Source of the DNA: Skeletonema tropicum
Taxonomy: Eukaryota; Bacillariophyta; Thalassiosirophyceae; Thalassiosirales; Thalassiosiraceae
DNA: 64,000 bases
Assembly (NCBI GenBank): GCA_037178625.1
Contig: CM074131.1
Location: 1,302,001 to 1,366,000 of the forward strand
Direction of reading: 5' to 3'
In this document: piece after piece, positions 44,171 through 55,105 of the stretch
How the letters are laid out: every line of letters starts with the position of its first letter
How positions within the stretch are numbered: the stretch's first letter is position 1
Notes under the pieces: model-generated
What the model was told of the DNA's origin: nothing
The model's database searches: none
What the model saw: the letters and a program-made list of their open reading frames with translations, nothing else
Translations under genes and position numbers: made by a program

Positions 44171-44386
44171 ATGGACGGAAGTCCTTGGTGTAGCCATGAA
44201 GAACAACATGCAACGTGTGTTTTTAGAATCAGGCAGCTAATGGAAGCAGAAAAGAAGCAGAAAAGGGTCACGCTTGAACAGCAGGTCATCCTTGTTGTTC
44301 CAAGTATTCTTCGTGTTTTGGGAGATCTGTTCATCGAAAAGAGTCTTGCGTCATCCTCTCTGCCTGGCTTTCTTGTCACTGTGTAG
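44171..44386 (+). CDS. Small open frame, 71 residues, unknown
   Basis: ATG 44171 begins exactly where the satellite array ends. The product starts MDGSPWCSHEEQHATCVFRI, then a Lys/Glu/Gln-rich helix and a hydrophobic helix (VILVVPSILRVLGDLF). Nothing resembles a known family and there is no clear promoter. It may be a chance frame; I list it because it is free of repeats and compositionally protein-like. Confidence 0.25.
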   Translation: MDGSPWCSHEEQHATCVFRIRQLMEAEKKQKRVTLEQQVILVVPSILRVLGDLFIEKSLASSSLPGFLVTV

Positions 44387-44770
44387 AGCAATCTTGCGGA
44401 CTTCTCCGCGGCTTTGTGGTACTTAATTACCTCCTTGATCACGAAGAAGATGATGAACATCTACATGAGGAGTAAAGTCGACAAGGAAGTCACAACAACT
44501 GATGGTACCTTGAGTACTACCAAATCAGTTGTTGTTCGTCTGAGTCTGATGTTCATGTATCTCTGACTTACTCTGCGTCTAGCTGAGACATACTTATAGG
44601 TATCAAACGTTAGTCTTTAATGTATTCATTTTAACAAACAGCACCACTCCAAGAGGTATGATTAGGCATATTAGGTAAGTTCAAGACATTGCAACTTTAA
44701 TGATGTGTCAGTATCCTTGAGGAAACCCAAGAAGTAGCTGAAAAGAAGAAGCTTATAAGAGAGGTTCCAC
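44387..44770. other. Intergenic DNA between the satellite and the fold-back element
   Basis: No gene, RNA or clear repeat is visible in this 384 bp. Confidence 0.5.
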
Positions 44771-45350
44771 TGGTACAAAATTCACGTAGAAACTGCTCAC
44801 CGTAGGAATTCAACCAAATTTGTAGGAATTCAAAACCTTGACGAAACGTGACGCGCCCTCTTCCCGCCAATTTTTTTATTAGTAAAATGCTCTAGCTTTG
44901 GGTCCGAGCGGCCAAAATTAAGTTTCAGGGAAGTGGTTTACATGCTATTCCCGAGATACTATCCTTTAGGTGACTATTATGTGAGTGTATACTGCGCTGG
45001 GTAGGTGATGAAAGCGTATATTTTCGTCGAGCTATGCATTTGAAGGTACCCTCTAGCTTCATGCTAGTCATGATGGCTGATGGCCGGCCAAATTTGTCTA
45101 GCAAAAAGCTAGTGTACTCTCACATGCATTTCTCAGCAGAGAGTTGGAATTATCGGCCAACCAACATATGTACAGAACCCCCATTACGGTCGACAAAAGG
45201 ATGGTAGTACCTTTAAAGCCGGTACATCAACTCTTTCAATCTCGATTTTGGCCGCTCGGACCCAAAGCTAGAGCATTTCACTAATAAACAATTGGCGGGA
45301 AGGGGGCGCGTCACGATTCGTCGATTTTTTTTCACGTGGATTTTGTACCA
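44771..45350. mobile_element. Fold-back MITE (580 bp) with long inverted arms
   Basis: The ends TGGTACAAAATTCACGT (44771) and, inverted, ...GGATTTTGTACCA (45350) match. Further in, 44847-44919 and 45245-45315 are near-perfect inverse copies of about 72 bp; the shared core includes CTAGCTTTGGGTCCGAGCGG and TTCCCGCCAA. The left arm carries an extra stretch with GTAGGAATTCAA twice. No clean target duplication is visible (GGTTCCAC left, GAGTTCTAC right). There is no coding sequence. It would form a strong hairpin. Confidence 0.75.
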
Positions 45351-45717
45351 GAGTTCTACGTACGGGGTGGGTGAGCGTCTGGAACCCCGCTTATGAGAGT
45401 ATTTAGATCATCAACCAGGCTGACTGACGCAGGCAGAATAAGCGTTAATTTAAGGGGTTAAACCCAAGGGGGTTAAACCCGTGGCTTCTACGCTTCCGGG
45501 ATCCTTTTATTTCGTCGCGCGATTGTGTCAATGTGTCTCTCACACACCTTTCTCAGCACGAGAAAAATGTGAGTATTCGATGACTTCGCTTCTTCGACTC
45601 AAGTCATGAGTTAATGAGTTACGCCCAATGGTCGGTGCATCTCGGTGCATGCAGACAGCCTGAGCATTGAAATTGATTTTTGTTTTTTGTTGTTTGTTGC
45701 GCGCGGTGTACGATACG
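45351..45717. other. Upstream region of the orphan two-exon gene
   Basis: It contains two close copies of GGGGTTAAACCC at about 45457-45482, each a near-palindrome. The rest is unremarkable and leads into the next gene. Confidence 0.45.
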
Positions 45718-46672
45718 ATGAAAGCAAATACCGCCTTTCACTTCGACGTGACAACCACAAACATTGCCTCTCACAACGAGCTGCAGAAAGAGGGACAGAG
45801 TGACAATGAGGATTTCATTGTTGCTCTAAATTTTAAGCCACTCAAAATGGTGCGGTGGAGGGGTAACTTAGTCTCCGAGAAAGAGGCCAAAGCACTTAGT
45901 CATGTGTTCGATAATTTACAAGACCACTTCGGCCACCATCGACCTGATCCAAGGATCCGCGTCAGCACAAGCCTTGCTTATCCAGGCCAAGGATGGTTCT
46001 GGAATGGTGATCTAGATTTCACCTACAACATTAACGGCGACCAATGCAATCTCGCCTACGTCAGTATGGATGTCTGTGTTGATCTCTCGTCCAAGGTGAG
46101 TTCTCTTGTTTTCCTTTCCATCCTGAATTACATTCTGACCACAAATCGACTAACTTGATCGTCTAATCTCCAAGCTCGTACATAAGCATGGCCAGCCAAT
46201 GTTGAGCAACTATGCCAATTCATGGGTGTACGTTTACCTACCGGAATCAACCTGCGATAAATTCAAATCATATGTCAAGGCCGGCACCGGATGGGATGTA
46301 TCCGATGAGGGATTCATCGAAGATCCGAATCGTAATCTGGTGGCAATCGAGGCCGAGATACATCATAAGAGTGGACAGCCCAGGCCGAGCTTTTGGGTTG
46401 TAAAGGAAAATACAGATACAGCTTCTGGAAATGACGTTTCATTCTCACGCATTGGAAGCATTCAAGAAGTGAGTGCACAGCCTCACCAGCAACGTATCCA
46501 TAGAGGCGTTGGCATCTTCTCTGTATCTATAGAGGTTGAGGGGACCCCGAACCTCAAGCCAACTCCTGGTGGGGATGAGGCCAAGCTTAAGTTCACGCTT
46601 GTGAGCGTCCGTACATGGGGTATCACAGAGTGTGTTGCGCCCATTGTGCACGCCCCTACCTTTGACAAATGA
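45718..46672 (+). CDS. Orphan protein, two exons, unknown function
   Basis: Exons 45718-46095 and 46175-46672 are joined by a 79-nt GTGAGT...CAAG intron, phase 0. The product is 291 residues from MKANTAFHFDVTTTN. It appears soluble, with no membrane helix. Notable stretches are DFIVALNFKPLKMVRWRGN, SLAYPGQGWFWNGDLDFTYN, WVYVYLPESTCDKF and GWDVSDEGFIEDPNRNLVAI. Composition suggests a compact beta-rich domain. I recognise no family; it is probably lineage-specific. Confidence 0.6.
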
Positions 46673-47451
46673 TATGAATTTGACATCATGTGGGTGTTTT
46701 AGGTTTAATTTTGGTTTAGGTCCTTTGTGATCTGAACTTCGCTGTACCAGGTGTAGTCTGTGTTCAAGTGACATCGATTCAATTAAAGTATTGTCGAGAC
46801 AAAGTTCCATCCATACCCAACGCTACATATCTCACATCTAGCATGTACTTGCATCTCCCAGCAGAAGTAGCCGTGAAGCATGGGGGGATTGACCAACTTT
46901 AACTTCGCAAAATCACTCGCATCTGCGGACACTGTAAGTACTTACTCGAATAATACATGTAAGGAATACTTTTTTCATTTTGAGCTGATTTTGAGTGTAT
47001 GTCGATGTAATTGTAGTTCTATGTTTCGATGCAATGCCATAATAAAAGAAAGAGATTCACCAAATAAGTAAGATTCCCTGAGAGTACCAAGGACCAACTC
47101 ACCTCATACACCTCGCAGTTCAGTCAAAATGCTCGCTCACCAGTAGGTTTCTGAGATGTCTATCTTATTTATTTAGTTGAAGTATGGAGTACGCACGTGC
47201 GCACGTCAGCGCACCAAAAAATCTGCAAATTCAAAATAATGCTCGCTCTATGCAACGCACGTACGGTTCTACTTCTTGTGCTTCAATATGTTCATGATGT
47301 TGATGTATCTACCAGAAGTAGACATCACATCTTCCCTCCTGTTCCTGCATCTGCATGGCATTTTGCACAAGTATCGTAGCACTTGCCATCACCAAGTTGA
47401 TCAATCTGATCCATCAATAACAGTGGTTCTGGCAAATCATAACAAATCACG
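46673..47451. other. Intergenic region
   Basis: At 46880 an ATG opens MGGLTNFNFAKSLASADT and runs into GTAAGT at 46934. This is exon-like, but no partner exon is found. No other gene or repeat is seen. Confidence 0.4.
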
Positions 47452-49637
47452 ATGGCGTCCAATGACGACGAGAGGCGGCGGCTGCTGGAGCAAGGAAACG
47501 GCAGCAACAGCAATCTGTGGTACAATGCAGCAACTATGCCAACACCTCATTACCACTACCCCCAACAGATACCGGGTCACGGTGGAGGTATGACGTTGAC
47601 GCAGCCCCCTCTTCAGGAAACTCATGTGTCGGAAGCGCACAAATCTCAGCCGACTGGCATGCCATCAATGGCCCCTGGCCAGCAAATGCTCACCAAATCG
47701 TATAGTGTTCACGCAGATGGAGCCCCAGGTTACCTCACTCCATTACAGCTTGGTCGGCATGAGCTTTACGAGAGAATACCTTTTGCAGCAGTGTTTGGAA
47801 TGCAACAGAAAGAAAGAAATATAACCGAAGCATTTGCATCCTACGCTGCAGACCTGGATACTTTGGAACAGGATCAAATAGTGTACTCAAGGACCAACCA
47901 ACATTTGTCTGTCGATGAGCTGGACTCGCGCAGAAATATTGCTATTTTATTGCTTATGGATGAGCTAGAAATGGATGCTGTACTTGTCACAACTCCTTTG
48001 ATAATCGCCATATTCATTGCCGGACTGTGTCAATTCTTAGTGGGTTACAACACTGGTGTAATGAACTCTCCATCTTCGGTAGTATTCTCCGGGCATTCGA
48101 CTCTGGCGTGGTCGGTTGCTGTCTCAGTATTTGCAATTGGCGGTCCCTTGGGGGCGATTGCCGCCGGCACGCTCGTTGATACACGTGGGAGAAGAGGTGC
48201 GATGGCTATTTGCATCTACACCTTTCTGATTGGTGGCATTATTCAAACAACTGCAAAAAATATGTTCTTCATTACAGTAGCTCGGTTCATCATTGGATTT
48301 GCAAGTGGATTTTCGAGCGTACTTGTGCCAATATATTTAGGTGAACTTGCTCCACCAACGCTTCGTGGAACATTGGGTACAATAACACAATTCTGTCTAG
48401 TTACGGGTATATTCGTGAGTGACTTGCTTGCATTCCCCCTCGCGACAGAGAAAGGGTGGCGCACACTGTTCTCAGTAACGGCAGTTGCATCTGTAGTTCA
48501 AATACTATGCTTCCCATTCCTCATCGAGTCTCCAAGATGGTTACTTGGCCGAGATCGAGCTTCACGTCGAGCACGCAATATTATCAAAAAGCTGCGTGGA
48601 CTCAGATATGATCATGAAATCGAAATTGAGGTGAATCATTTTGTTAGTGCGTCACAAAAGCAGGCTTGTGACAATAATGAGAAACACACTAGCTCAAAGG
48701 TGGCATTCTTAGCAATGCTAATGGACAAAAAGATACGGCAGCTTCTCGTCTGTAGCCTTGTACTGCAGATGGCGCAGCAGCTATGTGGTATAAATGCCGT
48801 ATTCTACTATTCAACAATGTTCTTCGAGGGACTAATAGATAGTCCTCTTTTCGGTACCACCATAGTCGGTGGAGTGAATGTTATAGCGACATATGTTGCG
48901 TTGTTATTGTTGGAGAATACAAATAGACGAACCCTAATCCTCTGGTCTGCCGGAGGGATGCTGATATCGTCGATTTTGCTCGTGTTATGCCTACTTGGAT
49001 ACTTCAGCAAGCTGGCATCTCTGTTCTTTGTGATATCATTTGTATCTTTCTTTGAAATCGGCCTTGGACCAATGTAAGTACAATTGGTCACTGTTTTGCT
49101 TTTATGTTGATTACGTTCCTGACCATTCAATGTGTCAATGTGTACTTTGATAGACCTTGGTTGATAGTCGCCGAAATGTTTGAGGCGAAATACGTTGCCA
49201 CAGCAATGTCAGCATCATGCCAGCTCAACTGGGCATGCAACTTTATTGTAGGGCTTGTTTTCCCTTACCTGCAAAGTAGCCTTGGAGCGTTTTCATTTGT
49301 GCCGTTTGCGCTCGTCCTTCTGTTCACAATCATTTTCGTAATAATATGGATGCCAGAAACAAAAGGACATACACCAGAGGAATTACAAGATGATATCATC
49401 CGTAGTCTATCGCACCTGATGCTCTTGAGCGACGATGGATCAAACGAACACTCTAGTAGCGTAGGCAACCCTATAGATATTGAGTGGAGACGCGCAATGG
49501 ACGACTTAAAGCAGCAAGAGGAGGAAGACATGAAAAGAGGAACGTACAATTACGGCTTTCAACCAATAACGACAAATTTAATGGATGCACCGCAATCTGA
49601 CTGGCAAACAACAATCACCGGAATCGCAGGCACATAA
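47452..49637 (+). CDS. MFS sugar transporter (GLUT/SLC2 type) with long cytosolic N-terminus
   Basis: Exons 47452-49073 and 49154-49637 flank an 80-nt GTAAGT...TAG intron, phase 2, and encode 701 residues. The first 180 residues are soluble, rich in Gln, Pro and His. They are followed by 12 membrane helices. Family marks are [14 protein letters not shown] in TM1, the loop [60 protein letters not shown] in TM7, GPIPW(L)IVAEMF rebuilt across the splice site, and the end [11 protein letters not shown]. It likely moves hexoses or polyols across the plasma or an internal membrane. The extra N-terminus may be regulatory. Confidence 0.93.
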
Positions 49638-49756
49638 TCAGAGGCTGCAAGCATTCATTTAGGGGAATAGGAGAGCTTTCAAGATTAAAGACAACCTCCT
49701 ATCAATTATGTAATTACTCATAGACACTTGTTGAACTAATCACCAATAATATCGTT

Positions 49757-51961
49757 TCAGCATGCACTATCACTGCATCGAAAAGGAATACCTCTGTCAG
49801 ACACTGACTCAGGACCCGGACCTTTCCCATTGACTACTGAGTTGATTTTGCCCTGGTTGTCCAGATAAACAGTAAATAAATTGCTCATTACTATTCCATC
49901 GCTTTCTGGATGAGAAATAGCAGTCGCAACGTTGACGTCAAAATCTCTAAAGTTCGAATAAACTCCAATTCCTCTTCCTGTATGACTCTCTACATCTGAT
50001 CCTAATCGATAGCCGACGAATGATTTCTCGGCGTAAGTTTGGTCAACATCATACGGTAGTTCGCACTGGTAGAACGCAACATATCCGTCATCACCCTCCC
50101 AAATGAGCTGATCCTCAGTGGTATGCTCTATAAATAGTCCAATCATGGTCACAGCTCGGCCGTAAACTTTCATTCCATTCCTTACTTGGCATTCGCCCAT
50201 CACTGTCTGTCTGTAATACGGGCTAATGAGAGGGAAATTAGCTTCTTCTCCCGGATGTAACTTGACATGATCGGCTCTCCAAAGCCACAGGTTGTCCCCG
50301 TAGATATTGCCTGAGTACAATTGTATCATAACATCTGTGGAAACATGTCTATCATAAGATGCTCCTCCAACTCGACAAAAAACATCACTCAAAAGACCCG
50401 GGTTCGTCCCGTCACCAACATCGTCTACACCAGACATTCCCCACTGAAGTAAAGATGATGATGGCATGTTGTTACCTTTGAGGACGGAAGCCTCCAACAT
50501 CAATCCTGCAATACGCACGCCTGACACATTTGGACGGACGAGAATACAAGGTGACCCATCTACAGGTGCTTGAAGAGAGGCATATCCCAGCCCAAGAATC
50601 ACTTGATTGGGATGTTTTACTTCCAAACTTGCAGCCAAAGGATATTCTCCGGGTGATAGTACCAAATCTTTTCCCTCGTCAAGAGCCTTTTGTAGAATCA
50701 AAAAATTATCAGCTGCATCAGTACTAGGCACACCCAGCTTTACTCCAGTAAAGTTACGCACTTCTTCTCCACCGAAGTGCGGGCCCAAGACGTCATCGTG
50801 AGAACTTTGACCAAACACCGCAAGCGGAACACGCAATTCAAATTCACCATTCTCCTTCATGGTAATGAATGGCTTTTCAATCCTCAACTTTGGGGATTCG
50901 TCCACGGATATTGATGGCCCAGAATAGAATCCATTATATTCCGAAGGAGTATTACCTGTGCAGCCAACAAATACTAAACTCCAAGCTCCATTTACTGCAC
51001 CCTGCTTCAACTCAACATTTCGAAGCAAGTATTGCTGCTGCCCACCAAAGTTGACTTCTCCATCAACAATGGCATTTGCAAGTACTCCTCCACTAGCCCA
51101 TGCATCTCCATCGAACAGCAATAAATCTGATTGCACATGAACTCGACGCAAAGGAGCAGCCTGACTGGCTGCCCATCTCATACCCTCTCTTGGATTGGTG
51201 GCGATATTCTCCACTGATCTCCAGAAAGTATCTAAACCTGATCCCCATGGAGGTCTATTTGTGTACTTATTGATTGCATCTACGTGAGGTCCTTTAACAC
51301 AATTTGTGAATAATACATCTGTTGGGTTAGCACCTAGGCCCAAGACAGATGTGTAATACGAAACTTCAAAGTCTACACCCTCATAAACTCCAGGAGCAAA
51401 GAGCAAAGCAGTCCTTTTGGAAGTGAAATGCAAATCAGACGTGTATGTGAAATCTGGATAATTTGACGGCGGTGTCACGCCGAAGAATTCTTCTTTTGAA
51501 ATGATTGGATCTGAAAACTTGCTCAGTTCTGCACCCAATGCTGCAATGTCTTGTTCTGTCTTTGGTGGGTAGAATATCTTGATGGAATCTGGTAAAGTTG
51601 GTGGATTGGGTTCGTCTTCAACTTTATCCGTCTCCGTCTTTGAAGAGTCCATTGCTCCTGTAGTATCCTGCTCTCTGCTCACAGGTAACACACGCCAAAG
51701 GAAAGCTGCAATTATCAGTAGAGCTAATACCCAAACAACACACAATTTGACAAATCTAAGTAAGCGGCGCCTCCTTCTTTTCCCCAATAGTTCTAAACTG
51801 GAGCTTGTTTCCAGCTCAAGAGGTCGATGAGTTACATTTATTCTTTGATCGACATTTTCATCATCATCCGCAGTATCTTGATCCGATTGTCGCGGTTCAC
51901 GCTTGTTACTACCGATCAGAGCAGAAAGCTGGATATCATCGCTATCCAAGTCGTCACCCAT
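49757..51961 (-). CDS. Type II membrane protein with bacterial-type beta-helix (pectate-lyase-like) domain
   Basis: 734 residues, intronless. The N-terminal cytosolic part (residues 1-70) ends in basic KRRRRRLLRF. The anchor is VVWVLALLIIAAFLWRVL (about 74-91). The outer domain carries ALLFAPGVYEGVDFEVSYYT, VLGLGANPTDVLF, FWRSVENIA, SQAAPLRRVHVQSDLLLFD, DLVLSPGEYPLAASLEVKHP, VILGLGYASLQ, LWLWRADHVK and IEHTTEDQLIWEGDDGYVAF. The same order of phrases is, as I recall, typical of secreted actinobacterial proteins with parallel beta-helix folds, often mis-annotated. It could bind or cleave polysaccharide; no catalytic residues can be named. The absence of introns and the bacterial likeness suggest acquisition by transfer. 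Confidence 0.75.
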   Translation of the reverse strand: MGDDLDSDDIQLSALIGSNKREPRQSDQDTADDDENVDQRINVTHRPLELETSSSLELLGKRRRRRLLRFVKLCVVWVLALLIIAAFLWRVLPVSREQDTTGAMDSSKTETDKVEDEPNPPTLPDSIKIFYPPKTEQDIAALGAELSKFSDPIISKEEFFGVTPPSNYPDFTYTSDLHFTSKRTALLFAPGVYEGVDFEVSYYTSVLGLGANPTDVLFTNCVKGPHVDAINKYTNRPPWGSGLDTFWRSVENIATNPREGMRWAASQAAPLRRVHVQSDLLLFDGDAWASGGVLANAIVDGEVNFGGQQQYLLRNVELKQGAVNGAWSLVFVGCTGNTPSEYNGFYSGPSISVDESPKLRIEKPFITMKENGEFELRVPLAVFGQSSHDDVLGPHFGGEEVRNFTGVKLGVPSTDAADNFLILQKALDEGKDLVLSPGEYPLAASLEVKHPNQVILGLGYASLQAPVDGSPCILVRPNVSGVRIAGLMLEASVLKGNNMPSSSLLQWGMSGVDDVGDGTNPGLLSDVFCRVGGASYDRHVSTDVMIQLYSGNIYGDNLWLWRADHVKLHPGEEANFPLISPYYRQTVMGECQVRNGMKVYGRAVTMIGLFIEHTTEDQLIWEGDDGYVAFYQCELPYDVDQTYAEKSFVGYRLGSDVESHTGRGIGVYSNFRDFDVNVATAISHPESDGIVMSNLFTVYLDNQGKINSVVNGKGPGPESVSDRGIPFRCSDSAC

Positions 51962-52222
51962 TGATTATTAGACGAATCGACGCTTGGATTGTTTGTCAAG
52001 TTGAGAAGAGGCAGGCAGAACAGCAGAAGGTGGGGAATCTAAGATCTGAAAGCAATACCATATTATCGGGACGAGGGGGCTACCCCCGATAGTTGAGGGA
52101 TCGATTGGCCAATTTTATAGGCTAACTGCTTTAGACAAACCTCATTCTGGGGGTTATAATAGGGGGGATACCCCTATCTTGGGTACGCCAGCCCCCTAGG
52201 AATGAAAGCCACCGCTTATATC
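51962..52222. other. Intergenic DNA left of the hAT-like MITE
   Basis: Includes AGGGGGCT at about 52074 and its inverse AGCCCCCT at about 52190. These are too short to call an element. No gene is seen. Confidence 0.4.
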
Positions 52223-52966
52223 TAGCCATCAGGGGAAAAAGCGGCTTAAAATCGGCCCCATTTGAGCCTTTTCACTTAAGCGCCAACTTTACCGCTTAAA
52301 AGAAGCACTTTCTCTAGCTTCCCCGCTTCTTCTGGAAGAGAAAAAGAAAAAGAGTTCTTGCCTGGCTTGAGCATGTAAGTATAAGTAACGAGACGATGTA
52401 GCTCATAATAATCATAGATGACAACGCACTGGATTGCAACAAATATATTTACCTCATATGTATACTTTTACATAACAAACAGAATATTTAATCAGCGACA
52501 ACATCATCAACTTCCATGCAAGCAGACATTTTTTGTTGCAACTGAGGAGACGAAGGCTTTGCATTGCCAACTTCCGAAGAAGGAAGACTCTTTGCCACGA
52601 TGATACTGAGTTTCCTTTATCCTGATCAGAATCAATGACGGCAGTATGACAACGGTGGAGGGTGATGTTACGAGGTGAAAGGTGAACCATTTTCTATCTT
52701 TAGCTCCATTCCTCATTTGATCGGGTCGACCTTTGAGCTTAATGGTGTCACATCATGACATCATGACGTGGCATCACTCAAACACCATTCAAATGACTGT
52801 CACATCATGACGTGGCACCATCCGGATGGCTGTTCTTTGATGACGTGTCAATTCCTACTGCTACGAGAAAGCCCGTAGGATTTTGTACCAGGGCTACGTA
52901 GGCGCTTAAATGCGCTTAAAAACAGGCCGATCTGAGCGCCAGAGGCGCTTTTTCCCCTGATGGCTA
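52223..52966. mobile_element. hAT-like MITE (744 bp), 8-bp target duplication
   Basis: The termini are 21-bp perfect inverse copies starting TAGCCATCAGGGGAAAAAGC (52223-52243 and 52946-52966). CTTATATC flanks both ends (52215-52222 and 52967-52974), the 8-bp duplication typical of hAT elements. The subterminal parts are rich in GCTTAAAA/GCGCTTAAA words. No transposase gene is inside. It lies about 250 bp upstream of the bL32m start. Two CACATCATGAC(A/G)T-type repeats lie at about 52749-52812. Confidence 0.85.
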
Positions 52967-53215
52967 CTTATATCTCGCCTTGCAAACATCAGCACCACCC
53001 AGCACCCAGCACCCTCCCAGCCCCAGCACCGACCAGCACCATCATACTTAGGCATCGCATCTCATCGCATCAGAGATAGATATATAGCCAGAGGCCAGAG
53101 GGGCACAAACCGCAGCGCGACCACAACATCCATTACATCATATCGAAGCTGTTCCGCTGCCAGCACTTCCAAACTAACCCATATATTAATCACATCAATC
53201 AAAGCTTACTCCAAT
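52967..53215. promoter_or_regulatory. Promoter/leader region of bL32m
   Basis: It contains CAGCACC repeats (52988-53042) and GATAGATATATAG at about 53083. This is the only host sequence left between the MITE and the start codon. Confidence 0.35.
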
Positions 53216-53584
53216 ATGCTGCTAATTTCCCACATCAAAGACAGAGCACTCTCCGCTCTCCGCCAACAAATTAATCGATTCTTTCCACCCATCGCTCCAC
53301 AACTCTCCCTCGCCGGAGTACCCTCTCACTACTTTGATAGCAACTCTCTCAACAACTCAGACACATCATCATCTCCATCGCCCCTAGAAGACGCACTATG
53401 GTTTGCCGTCCCCAAAAGTAAAGTGTCCAGAGGAAAAAAGCGCCTCAAGACGACATTGCAGAAGAGAATAAAGATGAAGAATAATATCGTGATTGATAAG
53501 CGAACGGGGGAATTGACTTTGAAGCATAAGTTGCCGTATAATTGGGAGAATTATTTGCCGGAGAATGCGGAGCATGCCCCGTAG
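53216..53584 (+). CDS. Mitochondrial ribosomal protein bL32m
   Basis: 122 residues. A presequence-like N-terminus (ISHIKDRALSALRQQINRFF) is followed by the L32 signature WFAVPKSKVSRGKKRLKTTL and the end LTLKHKLPYNWENYL. The tail normally holds four zinc-binding Cys (CPxCG...). Here the matching stretch is IVIDKRTGELTLKHKLPYNW, with no Cys. It belongs to the large mitoribosomal subunit near the peptidyl transferase centre. Mitochondrial rather than plastid placement is inferred from the presequence. Confidence 0.82.
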   Translation: MLLISHIKDRALSALRQQINRFFPPIAPQLSLAGVPSHYFDSNSLNNSDTSSSPSPLEDALWFAVPKSKVSRGKKRLKTTLQKRIKMKNNIVIDKRTGELTLKHKLPYNWENYLPENAEHAP

Positions 53585-53799
53585 AGAGAGATTAGAGAGA
53601 TTTTATTAGGAGATGCGGGTGGTGCACACATGATGTGCACAGTATGATAACAAATAAGTGTTTAAAGACTGGCAATAAACCTGAACAGTAAATGATTTTA
53701 GAGTTATCAGAGCTGGAGATTTCTACTGACTAGAAATGCGTCTATAACAGCCTATTTTGGCTGGATGCAGTTTCGGATTTTACACATTAATCATCACCT
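53585..53799. other. Short 3'-3' spacer
   Basis: This 215 bp separates the ends of bL32m and the ClpR-like gene. Nothing is seen. Confidence 0.5.
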
Positions 53800-54726
53800 C
53801 TATCCCTTGGCAATCTTAGGACCATCATCATCATCACCATTACTGAACATACCCTGATTCGGTGCTCCAGGCTGCTGCTGCTGCTCCGTAGGTGGAGGAT
53901 TCTCCCCTTGATACTTTTGTTCACTTCCACTCTGGAAACTTCCCAAGTCTACTACATCACTGGGGGGTGTTCTCTTTCCAGGCATGGGCAACAGCACCTC
54001 ATCAATCAATCCATAACGTACAGCTTCCTCACTACTCAAGTAAAAATCACGCTTCAAGTCATTATCGATTCTCTCTAACGATTGTCCCGTAACCCTAGAG
54101 ATTTCTTCGTTCATCAATTCATTCCACTTCTTAATGTTACGAACCTCCAAAGCAATATCAGTCGCTTGTCCCTGAAATACCTGATCCATCCCAGTCTTTT
54201 GCAATAAGAATCTCGCATTGGGAAGAGAGTACCTCATCCCCTTCGTCCCTGCCCCAGCTATCAGTGATCCCATCCCAGCACATAGTGCAATGTTGGTTGT
54301 GGCAATTTTCACTCCATCCGCCTTGAGCTCCGAAATGGCATCGTAAATCGCTAGTGCAGGACGGAGATTCGCCCCCGGAATATTCAGGTACAATTTAATA
54401 TCCTCCTTGTCATTCTCAGACTGCAAATACAATAAAGACGAAATGATGGAGTTGGATGCCTCATCGTCGATGTATCGAGCGATCCACAATTTACGATCGC
54501 GGAGTTGACGTGATTGCAAGCCGATGAATTGATCGTAGCTGCTACCAGGTGCACGGTAGGGGACCATGGGCTCCTGTGTAGGCATCGTGATGGGCATTCG
54601 TTTGACTGATAGTGATGTTGACGATGATTTAGATGATGATTGAGTCTTTGTCATGCCATTGTTGGGGGTGACGAATCCACTGGAGAGTGGGAGCACCAAG
54701 GAGGCGAGTAAGAATTGTAAACGCAT
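53800..54726 (-). CDS. ClpR-like inactive Clp protease subunit, plastid-type presequence
   Basis: 308 residues. The presequence is [13 protein letters not shown] followed by [12 protein letters not shown] with many Ser/Thr, a diatom plastid pattern with +1 Phe. The ClpP fold spans about 70-250: [84 protein letters not shown]. The nucleophile Ser of ClpP (ASMG) is Gly here (AGMG), and the catalytic His of MIHQP is replaced (LLQK). The protein is thus a non-catalytic ClpR. Such subunits mix with active ClpP in plastid and cyanobacterial protease rings. A Gln/Pro-rich tail is extra. Confidence 0.87.
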   Translation of the reverse strand: MRLQFLLASLVLPLSSGFVTPNNGMTKTQSSSKSSSTSLSVKRMPITMPTQEPMVPYRAPGSSYDQFIGLQSRQLRDRKLWIARYIDDEASNSIISSLLYLQSENDKEDIKLYLNIPGANLRPALAIYDAISELKADGVKIATTNIALCAGMGSLIAGAGTKGMRYSLPNARFLLQKTGMDQVFQGQATDIALEVRNIKKWNELMNEEISRVTGQSLERIDNDLKRDFYLSSEEAVRYGLIDEVLLPMPGKRTPPSDVVDLGSFQSGSEQKYQGENPPPTEQQQQPGAPNQGMFSNGDDDDGPKIAKG

Positions 54727-55105
54727 TTTGTTATATATACACGTGATACGTCGAATTTTTCTTGAGCAGTGCAGACCACAGCTATGGATCAGGCAAGTTG
54801 TTGGTAGTCAATCCAAATTTGACAACAGTGAGTTGCAATTAAGTAGTTGAGCAGATGCTTCAGTGCAATGTTCCGATGATGCTTCGTCGAGCGAGACGGA
54901 AAAAGTGAGGTTGTATTGCAAAAAATGGCTCGATTTTATCGACGTGGAACTTGCTAGCAAGATACCCCCGAGGATGGAACAAGGGGGGTACAATTCGAAT
55001 GCGTCAGTTTGCTTCATGATTTAGCAATGCAGTAATGAAAAAGGGGTATCATTTTGAGGCTGATGGGGAAACTAAGTAATTGGGGGTAAGTTCGAGCACG
55101 CAGCG
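54727..55105. other. Intergenic region upstream of ClpR
   Basis: TTATATATACACG at about 54729 lies just before the start codon. No gene or repeat is seen in the remainder. Confidence 0.45.

Noticed and set aside
52072..52197. AGGGGGCT inverted pair as a small mobile element
   Set aside because: The 8-bp ends are too short and no target duplication is visible.
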